This document shows, piece by piece, positions 24,438 through 33,032 of a DNA stretch of 64,000 bases. The first letter of the stretch is position 1, and every line of letters begins with the position of its first letter. Location: contig NZ_BCQP01000010.1 in the NCBI RefSeq assembly GCF_001552135.1, positions 248,001-312,000 on the forward strand. The letters are read 5' to 3'. The position numbers and the translations under genes were made by a program. The notes beneath the pieces were generated by a model. It made no database searches and was not told the origin of the DNA. It saw nothing but the letters and a program-made list of their open reading frames with translations. Origin of the DNA: Actinomadura chibensis NBRC 106107 (GTDB lineage Bacteria; Actinomycetota; Actinomycetes; Streptosporangiales; Streptosporangiaceae).

Positions 24438-26093
24438 ATGGCTGATATCACCGAGTCGCCGGAGTGGTCCGCGCTGGCCGACCACCAGGCGGCGCTCGCC
24501 GGGCGGCACCTGCGCGAGCTGTTCGCGGACGACCCGGGCCGCGCCGACCGCATGACGGTGACCGCGGGGGACCTGTACCTGGACTACTCCAAGCACCGCG
24601 CCACCGCCGACACGGTGCGGCTGCTGGTCGCGCTCGCCGAGCGGGCCGGGCTGCGCGGGCGGATCGACGCGATGTTCGCGGGGGAGCGCATCAACGTCAG
24701 CGAGGACCGGGCCGTCCTGCACACGGCGCTGCGGCTGCCGCCCGGCGAGGCGCTCGCCGTCGACGGCCAGGACGTGGCGGGCGACGTGCACGCCGTCCTC
24801 GACAAGATGGCCGACTTCGCCGGGCGCGTCCGCGCGGGGGAGTGGACCGGCTTCACCGGCAAGACGATCACGACGGTCGTGAACATCGGCATCGGCGGCT
24901 CCGACCTCGGCCCCGCCATGGCGTACGAGGCGCTGCACGACTACGCCGACGCGGGGATCTCGTGCCGGTTCGTGTCCAACATCGACCCGGCCGACATCGT
25001 CGGGAAGCTCGCCGACCTCGACCCCGAGCGGACGCTGTTCGTCGTCGCCTCCAAGACGTTCGGGACGCTGGAGACGCTCACCAACGCCAAGGCCGCCCGG
25101 CGGTGGCTGGTCGACCGGCTCGGCGCCGACGAGGCCGTGTCGCGGCACTTCGTCGCGGTGTCGACCAACGCCGAGCGGGTCGCGGACTTCGGCATCGACA
25201 CCGCCAACATGTTCGGCTTCTGGGACTGGGTCGGCGGGCGCTACTCCTTCGACGGCGCCATCGGCCTGTCCCTGATGATCGCGATCGGCGGCGAGGCGTT
25301 CCGCGAGATGCTCGCCGGGTTCCGCGAGATCGACGAGCACTTCCGCACCGCGCCGTTCGAGGCGAACATGCCGGTGCTGATGGGCCTGCTCGGCGTCTGG
25401 TACACCGACTTCTTCGGCGCGCAGACCCGGGCCGTGCTGCCCTACAGCCAGCGGCTCGCGCGCTTCCCCGCCTACCTCCAGCAGCTCACGATGGAGTCGA
25501 ACGGCAAGTCGGTGCGGGCGGACGGCGCGCCCGTCGTCGCGCAGACCGGCGAGATCTTCTGGGGCGAGCCGGGCACCAACGGGCAGCACGCCTTCTACCA
25601 GCTCCTGCACCAGGGGACGCGGCTCGTCCCGGCCGACTTCATCGGCTTCGCCGAGCCGTTCGCCGAGCCCGCCGTCGACGGCGCCGCCGGGTCCGCCGGG
25701 ATGCACGACCTGCTCACCGCGAACCTGCTCGCGCAGACGTCCGCGCTCGCGTTCGGCAAGACGGCCGAGGAGATCGCGGCCGAGGGGACGCCGGCGGCGA
25801 TCGTCCCGCACAAGGTCATGCCGGGCAACCGCCCGACCAGCACGATCCTCGTGCCGAAGCTCACGCCGAAGACGCTCGGCTCGCTCGTCGCCCTCTACGA
25901 GCACATCGTCTTCGTCGAGGGGACGATCTGGGGCATCGACTCCTTCGACCAGTGGGGCGTCGAGCTGGGCAAGGTGATGGCGATGGACCTCGCGCCCGCG
26001 CTCACCTCGGCGGAGCCGCCGGCGCGGGCGCCGGACCCCTCGACCGCCGCGCTCGTCCGCCGGTACCGCGAGCTGCGCGGCCGCCGCGTCTGA
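24438..26093 (+). CDS. pgi: Glucose-6-phosphate isomerase
   Basis: This 551-residue enzyme interconverts glucose 6-phosphate and fructose 6-phosphate. Visible signatures are [18 protein letters not shown] (sugar-phosphate SIS loop), the first PGI signature [29 protein letters not shown], and the second signature region with the catalytic Lys in [11 protein letters not shown]. Start ATG follows GAGATGAGAGAAGG. A TATGAT element at 24337-24342 could be its -10. It ends before a strong bidirectional terminator. Confidence 0.95.
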   Translation: MADITESPEWSALADHQAALAGRHLRELFADDPGRADRMTVTAGDLYLDYSKHRATADTVRLLVALAERAGLRGRIDAMFAGERINVSEDRAVLHTALRLPPGEALAVDGQDVAGDVHAVLDKMADFAGRVRAGEWTGFTGKTITTVVNIGIGGSDLGPAMAYEALHDYADAGISCRFVSNIDPADIVGKLADLDPERTLFVVASKTFGTLETLTNAKAARRWLVDRLGADEAVSRHFVAVSTNAERVADFGIDTANMFGFWDWVGGRYSFDGAIGLSLMIAIGGEAFREMLAGFREIDEHFRTAPFEANMPVLMGLLGVWYTDFFGAQTRAVLPYSQRLARFPAYLQQLTMESNGKSVRADGAPVVAQTGEIFWGEPGTNGQHAFYQLLHQGTRLVPADFIGFAEPFAEPAVDGAAGSAGMHDLLTANLLAQTSALAFGKTAEEIAAEGTPAAIVPHKVMPGNRPTSTILVPKLTPKTLGSLVALYEHIVFVEGTIWGIDSFDQWGVELGKVMAMDLAPALTSAEPPARAPDPSTAALVRRYRELRGRRV

Positions 26094-26140
26094 CCCCGCG
26101 GACGACCCCCGAGGGCGAAACGACCCCCGAAAACGACATG

Positions 26141-26168
26141 GGGCCCGCCGGTCGGAACCGGCGGGCCC
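26141..26168. terminator. Bidirectional terminator between pgi and the EF-hand gene
   Basis: GGGCCCGCCGGT and ACCGGCGGGCCC form a perfect 12-bp stem with a 4-base CGGA loop. It lies 47 bases after pgi and 15 bases before the end of the convergent EF-hand gene, so it can serve both. Confidence 0.85.
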
Positions 26169-26183
26169 TTCGCGTGCGGTCGG

Positions 26184-26435
26184 TCAGGCGCGTGCCACGG
26201 GGCCGTCGGCCCAGCCCTGGGCCTCCATGATGGCGCGGAACTCCTCGTAGGAGATGAACCCGTCGAGGTTGCTGTCGGCCTTCTCGAACCTGTCCTGCGT
26301 CTCCGAGCGCGTCCACGACAGGCCGAGCTCCTCCAGGACGAGCGTGAACTCCATCAGGTCGAGCCTGTCGTCGCCGCCGAGGTCCGCGCGCCTGAACACG
26401 GTGGGAAGGTCGTCCCCGGTCGGTGTTGTCGTCAT
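26184..26435 (-). CDS. Small EF-hand calcium-binding protein
   Basis: This 83-residue protein has two EF-hand loops: a degenerate-looking DLGGDDRLDLMEF near residue 18 and a canonical DSNLDGFISYEEF near residue 54. The second has acidic or oxygen ligands at positions 1, 3, 5, 7, 9 and 12. Such calmodulin-like or calsymin-like proteins occur in actinomycetes and bind calcium in the cytoplasm; the partner is unknown. Stands alone between two terminator-bounded units. ATG 26435 follows a GAGCGAGATG context. Confidence 0.85.
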   Translation of the reverse strand: MTTTPTGDDLPTVFRRADLGGDDRLDLMEFTLVLEELGLSWTRSETQDRFEKADSNLDGFISYEEFRAIMEAQGWADGPVARA

Positions 26436-26493
26436 CTCGCTCCTCGTTCTGGTCAGATGTGCCGCATCCTGCCACAGCGGGAGCCGTTCCGCG

Positions 26494-27237
26494 CTACGCG
26501 TCGCCGGTCAGCTCGGGGATGCGGTGCCGGTAGCGCTCCAGCAGCGCGATGTTCACCTCGTCGCCGCCGGGGACGTTCGCGCTCGTCCAGCGGGGCAGCT
26601 CCACCCCGCGCTCCGCGGCGAGGTCGTCGAGCGCGGCCAGCACCCGCGACCACGCGTACGCGGCGAGGATCGTGGACACCGCCGCCGTGCGCGGCCCCGC
26701 CGCCGGGTGGACGACGTCGCCCGGCGGGACGCGCGTGTCCAGCACGATCGAGGCGTGGTCGGCGAGCGTCGTCGCGGTCCGCGCGGCCGCGCCCTCCGCC
26801 GCCCGCGCCGACGTCACCGCGACGACCGGCACCCCGCGCGCCGCGCACTCGGCGGCGACCTCGACGGGGTAGGGGTTGCGCCCGCTGGTGGAGAACACGA
26901 CCGCCACGTCCGGCGGGGCGGGCGCGGCGGCCTCCACCACGGCCCGCCCGACCCCGGCGCGGCGCTCGACGCGCGTGCTCCGGACGGCGTGGTCGAGCGG
27001 GAACACGCCGGGGTCCCAGATCGGGCGGACGGCGGCGAGCCCGCCCGCCCGGTAGAACGTCTCGAACACCATGGCGAGGGAGTGCCCCGCCCCGGCGACG
27101 TGGACGATCCCGTCCGCCTCCACCGACGCCAGCAGCAGCGCGGCGGCGTCGCCGACCGCCGCGCCGGAGGCGGCGTCGAGATCGTCCAGCAGCGTCCGCA
27201 CCCGGCTGGAGAACTCGGACCGGGTGCTCTCAAGCAT
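26494..27237 (-). CDS. SIS-domain sugar-phosphate isomerase-like protein
   Basis: This 247-residue SIS (sugar isomerase) domain protein is of the UPF0309/YckF-like type. The phosphosugar loops appear as VHVAGAGHSLAMVFETFYRAGGL near residue 45 and VVFSTSGRNPYPVEVA near residue 115. Related proteins act on phosphorylated amino sugars. It overlaps the PTS IIA gene by 8 bases and ends the operon of regulator, IIC, IIB, IIA and SIS, so it should process the sugar phosphate delivered by the PTS. Confidence 0.82.
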   Translation of the reverse strand: MLESTRSEFSSRVRTLLDDLDAASGAAVGDAAALLLASVEADGIVHVAGAGHSLAMVFETFYRAGGLAAVRPIWDPGVFPLDHAVRSTRVERRAGVGRAVVEAAAPAPPDVAVVFSTSGRNPYPVEVAAECAARGVPVVAVTSARAAEGAAARTATTLADHASIVLDTRVPPGDVVHPAAGPRTAAVSTILAAYAWSRVLAALDDLAAERGVELPRWTSANVPGGDEVNIALLERYRHRIPELTGDA

Positions 27238-27712
27238 CGGGGACGGCCTCCTTCAGCACGCGGGCGAGGTCCCGCTCGCCGGACGCGCCGCGGAGCCGGT
27301 CGGCCAGCCCCCCGGACAGCGCCCGGGCCAGCGCGGACAGCGTCCCGACGTGCACGTCCGGGTCGGGCGTGCAGAACGCGAGCAGCAGGTCGACGGGGTC
27401 GTTGTCAGGGTGCCCGAACTCGACGGGCGACGCCAGCCGGGTCACGCCGACGCCGACCGCGAGCCCGCCCTCCTCCGGACGGGCGTGGACGAGCGCGAGC
27501 CCCTTCGTCAGCACGATGTAGGGGCCGTTCTCCTCCACCACGCGGACGCACGCCTCCGGGTAGCCCTCGCCCGCCGCGCCGGCGGCGACCAGCGCGGCCG
27601 CCGCCGCCCGGACGGCCTCCCGCCAGTCGTCCGCCGCGACCGCGTCGGTCGCCGTGACCACCGGCGCCCGCCGGGGGGCCTCGGGGGTCGTCCCCTCGGA
27701 ACGATCCGTCAT
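27230..27712 (-). CDS. PTS sugar transporter subunit IIA (ascorbate/fructose-mannitol type)
   Basis: This 160-residue cytoplasmic phosphocarrier has phospho-acceptor H76 in the context ALVHARPEEGG, the same context as the active His of UlaC-type IIA proteins, preceded by VVEENGPYIVLTKG. It receives phosphate from HPr and passes it to the adjacent IIB. ATG 27712 overlaps the IIB stop (ATGA). Confidence 0.86.
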   Translation of the reverse strand: MTDRSEGTTPEAPRRAPVVTATDAVAADDWREAVRAAAAALVAAGAAGEGYPEACVRVVEENGPYIVLTKGLALVHARPEEGGLAVGVGVTRLASPVEFGHPDNDPVDLLLAFCTPDPDVHVGTLSALARALSGGLADRLRGASGERDLARVLKEAVPDA

Positions 27713-28011
27713 GGCAGCCAGCCCTGGTCGGTGAGGCGGTCGCGGAGCTGCGCCTCCAGGCCGTCCTTGTCCAGGAAGTCGCTGACCGTGATCACCACGG
27801 GCGCCAGCTCGGAGATCTCGCTGGTGTGCATGCCCTGGCCGATCACCACGTCGGGCGTCATCCCGCGCGCCGTGGACACGTCGGTGTTCTCCACCCGGGC
27901 GTCCACGCCGAGCGAGCGGAGTGCGTCCTCGGCGGTCATCTTCAGCATCAGGCTGGAGCCCATCCCGACGCCGCAGACGGCGAGGACCTCCAGTCGCCGG
28001 TCCAATGCCAT
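27709..28011 (-). CDS. PTS sugar transporter subunit IIB
   Basis: This 100-residue protein of the lactose/cellobiose-ascorbate IIB superfamily has phospho-Cys C13 in VCGVGMGSSLML, a P-loop-like turn. ATG 28011 was chosen over a GTC/ATG-containing extension because GAGAGGGGCGAC precedes it. The IIB passes phosphate to the sugar during transport through the IIC encoded just upstream. Confidence 0.86.
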   Translation of the reverse strand: MALDRRLEVLAVCGVGMGSSLMLKMTAEDALRSLGVDARVENTDVSTARGMTPDVVIGQGMHTSEISELAPVVITVSDFLDKDGLEAQLRDRLTDQGWLP

Positions 28012-28037
28012 GTCGCCCCTCTCTCGTTGCGGTTGCG

Positions 28038-29471
28038 TCATGCCTCGGCGGGGGCGCTCTCGGGCGCCGCCGCGTCGCCGGGCTCGTCCGCCCGGCGCTT
28101 CTCGGCGCGGCCGAGCAGCACCAGCGTCGCCACCATCGCGGCGAGCGCGACGGCGGGCACGAGCCAGATCGAGTTCCCGCCGACGACCGGGTCGGCGGCC
28201 TTCAGCAGCCACGCGATCGCGTACCAGTCGGGGTCGGCGAGGGTCGAAAGCTCCGGCGCGGTCTTGTCGAACAGGTCCCAGGTGACGGCCTGCCCGACGG
28301 CGAGGACCAGGCCGGTGATCACGCCGCCGAGGACGGCGCCGCGCCAGCCCGCCACCACGTTGCCGAACAGCGCGGCCGCGCCGCCGACGAAGAACAGCAT
28401 GATCATGGGCGGGGCGAGGGTGAACCAGCCCGCCCCGGCGAACACCCCGAGGCAGATCAGGAACACGCCGGTGGACGCCACGAACCCGACCATCACGGCG
28501 GTCGGCGCGACGGGGAACACGGTCGGCGCGTCCAGCGCGGGGCGGGTGCCCGGGATCACCCGGTCGCTGAACCCCTTGAACGCGGGGACGATCTCGCCGA
28601 GGAACATCCGCACGCCGAACAGCAGGATCGCGATGCCGCCCGCGAACCGCAGGCCGACCAGCAGCGCCCACACCCAGGGGGACAGCTTGGCGTCCATCTC
28701 GGCGGCGGCCTTGGTCACCACGCCGTGGTCGGCGAGCGCCACCCCGATCAGCATGATCACTGAGATGATCAGCGCGGTGCTGACGTTGACGTCCTTGAAG
28801 AACGAGAGCTGGCGGGGCAGCTTCAGCTTCTCGGTGTCGTGCTTCTCGCGGCTGCCGAGCGGGCGGGCGGCGTAGCCGGTGATCAGGCAGGCGAGCGAGC
28901 TGGTATGGGCGTAGCCGAACCGGTCGTCCGGCATGACGCGGCGCATCAGCGGGCGCATCCACAGCGGCTGGAGCGTCCAGTACGCGGCGACGAACCCAGC
29001 GCCGCACAGCACCAGCGTGAACTGGTCGGCGCCCGGCGCGATCGTGACCAGCGACGCGACCGTCACCGTGCTGACCCAGAACATGAGGTGCCCGGTCAGG
29101 TACAGGTACCGGGCGGCCGGGAACAGCCGCACCACCAGGACGTGGACGAGGAACGCGACGGTGATGACGAGCGCGATCGTCCCGCCCTGGTCGGTGAGGA
29201 AGTCGGCGAGGCTCCGGTCCGCCTTCGGCGGCGTCGTGCCCATCGCGCTCGCGAGGACGGTCTGGAAGCTCGTCAGCCCGCCCGTGAACACCTCGACGCC
29301 GATGAACAGGATCACGACGCCGATGGTGGCGCGCAGCGCGCCGGCGAAGACGTCCTCGAACCGCTTGCGCTGCAGCACCAGGCCGATGAGGGTGATGAGC
29401 CCGATGAGGATGGGCACCTGGCCGAACACGTTGTCCGCCAGGAAGGTGAGGATGTCCTTGATGACGTCCAT
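28038..29471 (-). CDS. PTS IIC permease, ascorbate-type (UlaA/SgaT family)
   Basis: This ~477-residue polytopic membrane protein of the SgaT/UlaA family opens DVIKDILTFLADNVFGQVP and has about 10-12 hydrophobic segments. It contains the conserved FGYAHTSSLACLITG and FLGEIVPAFKGFSDRVIPG loops. Known members import L-ascorbate, but no ulaD/E/F or lactonase genes are here, and the SIS protein and PfkB kinase suggest a different sugar. ATG 29471 has GTGAGG nine bases upstream; a GTG at 29486 is the alternative. Confidence 0.87.
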   Translation of the reverse strand: MDVIKDILTFLADNVFGQVPILIGLITLIGLVLQRKRFEDVFAGALRATIGVVILFIGVEVFTGGLTSFQTVLASAMGTTPPKADRSLADFLTDQGGTIALVITVAFLVHVLVVRLFPAARYLYLTGHLMFWVSTVTVASLVTIAPGADQFTLVLCGAGFVAAYWTLQPLWMRPLMRRVMPDDRFGYAHTSSLACLITGYAARPLGSREKHDTEKLKLPRQLSFFKDVNVSTALIISVIMLIGVALADHGVVTKAAAEMDAKLSPWVWALLVGLRFAGGIAILLFGVRMFLGEIVPAFKGFSDRVIPGTRPALDAPTVFPVAPTAVMVGFVASTGVFLICLGVFAGAGWFTLAPPMIMLFFVGGAAALFGNVVAGWRGAVLGGVITGLVLAVGQAVTWDLFDKTAPELSTLADPDWYAIAWLLKAADPVVGGNSIWLVPAVALAAMVATLVLLGRAEKRRADEPGDAAAPESAPAEA

Positions 29472-29585
29472 GGGTGAAAGCCTCACTTCTCGGGGGTGGG
29501 TCGTGCGCTGTCGCCCCCGTCAGCGCGGATGGACGGTCGTGCGTCCGGGCGGCGCGTCCGGAGCGTGCCGGGCCGCCTGTCTGTC

Positions 29586-29641
29586 GGGTGGGTGGTGGGT
29601 GGCCGGTCCTTCGCGGTGGCCGGTCGTTCAGTGGGTGGGTG
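29586..29641. repeat. G-rich repeat between the GntR and PTS IIC genes
   Basis: On the plus strand GGGTGGGTGGTGGGTGG (29586-29602) is a run of short G-tracts. It is followed by two copies of GTGGCCGGTC(C/G)TTC at 29599 and 29616, then GTGGGTGGGTGG over the regulator's last codons. The tracts could form a G-quadruplex on the coding-opposite strand in the 156-base gap before the PTS genes. Confidence 0.4.
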
Positions 29642-30359
29642 GTCGCAGGTCCAGTTCCAGCCGGTACCGGTCGCCCCGGTACAGGGAGCGGACGTATTCC
29701 AGGGGACGGCCGCGCTCGTCCCGCGTGACCCGCTCGAACAGGAACGCCGGCGTGTGCACCGGCACGCCCAGCTCGGCGGCCTCCTCGGCGGTGGTCACGG
29801 TCGGCTCGATCGTCTCGGTGCCCGAGGCGATCTCGACGCCGTTGCCGCGCAGCAGGTCGTAGAAGGAGCGCCCCTCCAGGTCGTGCCGGCGGAGCCCGGG
29901 CATCAGCGAGCGCGGCAGGTACAGCGTCTCGATGGCCATGGAGGCGCCGTCCGCGAGCCGGAGCCGGCGAATGGTAAATACCTCTTCGACGGGGGAGAGG
30001 GCCAGCCGCCTGCCGATCCGCGCCCCCGCGGTCTCGGTGCGGAACGACAGGACCCGGCCGCCCGGCTTCATCCCGCGCCTGATCATGTCCTCGGTGAACG
30101 AGGTCATGGTCAGCGACACGGCGATCCGGGGTTCGGCCACGTAGGTGCCGCTCCCGTGCCGCCGGTCGAGCAGGCCCTCGGCGACGAGGCCGTCGATGGC
30201 CTGGCGCAGGGTGGGCCGGGACACGCCGAGCTCTTCGGCCAGCTTCCGCTCCGACGGCAGGGCGTCCCCGACGTCGAGCCCGTCCAGCATCGCGAGGAGC
30301 TCGCGGCGGACCGCCTGCCGTTTCGTGCTCCCGGACCGGGTCTCACCGGTGGATGTCAT
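29628..30359 (-). CDS. GntR-family regulator with UTRA domain (HutC/DasR type)
   Basis: This ~243-residue regulator has an N-terminal winged helix-turn-helix (about 10-75: LPSERKLAEELGVSRPTLRQAIDGL) and a C-terminal UTRA ligand-binding domain with an R-x-R-x2-A-like entry (VFTIRRLRLADGASMAIETLYLP). HutC-type regulators sense phosphorylated sugars or similar small molecules and usually repress. ATG 30359 is chosen, with GGGGGTG upstream; a GTG nine bases earlier is possible. Its own promoter contains a DasR-like operator. It precedes the PTS genes on the same strand. Confidence 0.88.
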   Translation of the reverse strand: MTSTGETRSGSTKRQAVRRELLAMLDGLDVGDALPSERKLAEELGVSRPTLRQAIDGLVAEGLLDRRHGSGTYVAEPRIAVSLTMTSFTEDMIRRGMKPGGRVLSFRTETAGARIGRRLALSPVEEVFTIRRLRLADGASMAIETLYLPRSLMPGLRRHDLEGRSFYDLLRGNGVEIASGTETIEPTVTTAEEAAELGVPVHTPAFLFERVTRDERGRPLEYVRSLYRGDRYRLELDLRPPTH

Positions 30360-30397
30360 GCCGCTCACCCCCTTCGATGCTCTTCCTGCTGTTGCAC

Positions 30398-30434
30398 ACC
30401 GTATGTCCCATTATGGCGACTGGTCAATACCACT
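30398..30434 (-). promoter_or_regulatory. gntR promoter with DasR-like operator
   Basis: ACTGGTCAATACCACT at 30419-30434 matches the DasR (dre) consensus ACTGGTCTAGACCACT at 13 of 16 positions, differing only in the central bases, and keeps the TGGT/ACCA arms. On the minus strand TTGACC lies within this site (30427-30422). TACGGT follows after 18 bases (30403-30398), giving a good promoter whose -35 would be masked by a bound GntR protein. The site also lies 53 bases upstream of the divergent secreted-protein gene. Confidence 0.72.
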
Positions 30435-30486
30435 TTGGCGATGTTTGCCGTGGTCGTGGCGCGGAGGGCCGACCTACCGTCGCCGG

Positions 30487-31812
30487 ATGAGACATCTCAC
30501 GCGCCGCGCCCTGGCGCTGACGCTCCCGCTGGTCCTGCCCGCCGCCCTGTGCGCGGTCCCCGCGCGCGCCGCCCCGCCGGGCGCGCGGGACGGCTGGCGG
30601 CTGGTCGCCGCCGAGCCCTTCGACCGCCGGATCGACGACGCGAGGCACCCGTGGCGCCCGGACGGCGACGGCCCGTCCAGCCCGTACGACGTGGACATGT
30701 ACGACAACGACGGAGCGTACTTCGACACCGTGGGTGGTCCGGCGTTCCGCGCGCAGCTCGCCGCCATGCGGACCTACCGCAAGTCGTTCACCTTCGGCGA
30801 ACACGGCTGGCTGACCGCCGAGCTGGCCGCCCGCGACGCCGACGGCGACGGCAGGCCGGACGCGCCACCCGCGCTCACGTCCCGGAACGGCGTCGCGCGC
30901 CTGGACGAGCCCTCCCACCAGGCGGGCGTCGTGATCCGCTCGACCCGCGACCTGCCCGCCGAGTACCGGGTCGAGATGACGCTGCGCGGCCTCGACTTCG
31001 GCGGGCAGCGCGGCGGCTCCTGGGACTACCCGGACGGGCGGATCAACGGCTACTCGCCGAAGGGCTGCAAGACCAACTTCCCGTGGGCGTCCGGCGGCGA
31101 CTTCGCGCGCCCGGAGTGCGAGTGGGCGGACGTCCGCACCGACTCCAACGGCTTCTACTACATGTCGATCATGGACTACCGGCGGGTCGCGCCCCACAAC
31201 AACGTCTTCATTCACGGCCACCGGAAAGTGGCCATGGACAGCTACAACAGGTACCGCTACGCCGGTTCGGGCCTGCTCTACTGCAACCCGGTCACCCGCC
31301 AGTACGAGCCGTACTCCGCCGGGACGGGCAACGGCGTCAACGCGATCTTCATGACCGACGACCGCCGGTACGCGGCGATGCCCGGCACGGAGTACCTGAT
31401 GCAGAGCGAGTGCGGGTACCGCAAGGGCGGCGCGATCGTCTCGACCGTCGACCTCAAGCCCGAACTCCTGCCGGACGAGCCGTACACGTTCGCGGTGGAG
31501 CGGCGCGGCGGCGCCTACACGATGGAGATGTCCGGCGTGTTCGCGCACGCGGGACGCGCCACGTTCCGGTACACGCGGTCGTTCGTCCAGGACGGCGAGC
31601 CGATCTGGCACTACAACCAGCGCCCGGACGAGTACGACGGCCGCTTCGACGCCGACTGGACCTGGACGGGCCCGGGCGGCACGCTCGTCGACCGCGGCAC
31701 GTGGCCCGCCGGGTCCGCCTACCCCGACAGGTTCATGATCGGTGACCCGCACATGAACTTCTACGAAGGGAGCGCGCGGGTGGACGACATCCGCATGTAC
31801 GTTCCGGACTAG
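30487..31812 (+). CDS. Large secreted protein of unknown function
   Basis: This 441-residue protein has a clear Sec signal peptide: basic RHLTRR, a hydrophobic Leu/Ala core, and cleavage predicted after ARA at residue 28. The mature part is rich in aromatic residues, Gly and Asp, with a predicted beta-rich look (HQAGVVIRSTRDLPAEYRVEMTLRG, then WDYPDGRINGYSP). Two separated Cys-containing segments (GCKTNFPW...PECEW and CNPVTR...SECGYRKGG) could form disulfides. This resembles concanavalin-like carbohydrate-active domains in general character, but I recognise no family and claim no activity. It is divergent from gntR with the DasR-like operator in between, and a sugar kinase follows. Confidence 0.75.
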   Translation: MRHLTRRALALTLPLVLPAALCAVPARAAPPGARDGWRLVAAEPFDRRIDDARHPWRPDGDGPSSPYDVDMYDNDGAYFDTVGGPAFRAQLAAMRTYRKSFTFGEHGWLTAELAARDADGDGRPDAPPALTSRNGVARLDEPSHQAGVVIRSTRDLPAEYRVEMTLRGLDFGGQRGGSWDYPDGRINGYSPKGCKTNFPWASGGDFARPECEWADVRTDSNGFYYMSIMDYRRVAPHNNVFIHGHRKVAMDSYNRYRYAGSGLLYCNPVTRQYEPYSAGTGNGVNAIFMTDDRRYAAMPGTEYLMQSECGYRKGGAIVSTVDLKPELLPDEPYTFAVERRGGAYTMEMSGVFAHAGRATFRYTRSFVQDGEPIWHYNQRPDEYDGRFDADWTWTGPGGTLVDRGTWPAGSAYPDRFMIGDPHMNFYEGSARVDDIRMYVPD

Positions 31813-31910
31813 ATGTCGGTGGCGCGGGCTAGTGTCCGTTAGAACGTGCCAACGAACGTTCCCGAGCCTCCCCACGGGGCCTCCGGGCCCCAGAAAGGCA
31901 GGGCCGCCTC

Positions 31911-33029
31911 GTGACCGAGCAGACCGTCCCGGGCCGGCCGCCGGAGCCGTCCCTCGCCGACCCCTGCGCCGAGCGGCGGCCGGCGGGGGAGCGGCTGCGC
32001 GGCGACTGGACGGGCCCGTCCCCCGCCCTCGACGTGTTCCTGTCCGGCCGCGTCTTCATGGACATGATCTTCACCGGGCTGCCCGGGCTGCCGCCGCCCG
32101 GCACCGAGATCGTCACCGACGGGCTCGGCTCCGCCCCCGGCGGCGTCGCCAACATCGCCGTCGCGATGAGCCGGCTCGGCCTGCGGGTCGGGCTGGCGGC
32201 CGCGTTCGGCGACGACATGTTCGGCGCCTACCTGTGGCGGACGCTCGCCGAGCAGGAGGGCGTCGACCTCGGGGCGTCCCGGAAGGTCCCCGGCTGGCCG
32301 ACGCCGGTGACGGTGTCGATGGCCTACGACTCCGACCGCAGCATGGTCACCTACGCGCGTCCCGCGCCCGGCCCGGTCGACGACCTCGCGGGCGCGGAGC
32401 CGCCGCCCGCGCGGGCCTGCTTCGTCGACGTGGACCGTCCGGTCCCGGCGTGGGCGGCGGCGATGCGGCGGCGCGGGGCGCTGGTCTTCGGCGACCTCGG
32501 CTGGGACCAGACCGGCGCCTGGCCCGCCGAGGTCCTCGACCGGCTGGAGCACGTGGACGCGTTCCTCCCGAACGCCGCAGAGGCGATGGCCTACACCCGC
32601 ACCCGCACGCCCGAGGACGCCGCCGCGGCGCTGGCCGGGCGCGTCCCGGTCGTCGTCGTCAAGCGCGGCGGCGACGGCGCGATCGCGATCGACTCCGCGG
32701 CCGGGGAGCGGGCCGAGGTCAGCGCGCTGCCGGTGGAGGCGCTCGACCCGACCGGCGCGGGCGACGTGTTCGCCGCCGGGTTCGTGTTCGGCACGCTCGC
32801 CGGGCTCCCGCTCACCGAGCGGCTGCGGTTCGCCAACCTGTGCGCCGGGCTGTCGGTCCGGCACCGCAGCGGCTCCCTCGGCTCGCCCTGCTGGGGCGAG
32901 ATCGCCGCGTTCGGCGAGTCCGGCGAGGTCCCCGAGCGGGTCCTCGCCGACTACGCCTTCGTGATCCCCTTCATCCCCGACGCGGCCGACGACGAAGTCG
33001 TCCGCGCCGAACCCACCCTGCGCGGGTGA
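31911..33029 (+). CDS. PfkB-family carbohydrate kinase
   Basis: This 372-residue ribokinase-fold kinase has N-terminal sugar-site motifs GSAPGGVANIAVAMSRLGLRVGLAAAFGDD and the C-terminal PfkB signature DPTGAGDVFAAGFVFG with catalytic base D285. It phosphorylates a sugar or sugar-like alcohol; the exact one is unknown. The GTG start leaves a ~40-residue N-terminal extension (LADPCAERRPAGERL) not needed by the family. Lies 98 bases after the secreted-protein gene and ends 3 bases from the convergent AraC gene. Part of the presumed PTS sugar locus. Confidence 0.84.
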   Translation: MTEQTVPGRPPEPSLADPCAERRPAGERLRGDWTGPSPALDVFLSGRVFMDMIFTGLPGLPPPGTEIVTDGLGSAPGGVANIAVAMSRLGLRVGLAAAFGDDMFGAYLWRTLAEQEGVDLGASRKVPGWPTPVTVSMAYDSDRSMVTYARPAPGPVDDLAGAEPPPARACFVDVDRPVPAWAAAMRRRGALVFGDLGWDQTGAWPAEVLDRLEHVDAFLPNAAEAMAYTRTRTPEDAAAALAGRVPVVVVKRGGDGAIAIDSAAGERAEVSALPVEALDPTGAGDVFAAGFVFGTLAGLPLTERLRFANLCAGLSVRHRSGSLGSPCWGEIAAFGESGEVPERVLADYAFVIPFIPDAADDEVVRAEPTLRG

Positions 33030-33032
33030 GCG

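Noticed and set aside
31845..31865. GAACGT/ACGTTC-like inverted elements upstream of the PfkB kinase
   Set aside because: Imperfect and unmatched elsewhere in the locus; not enough to call an operator.
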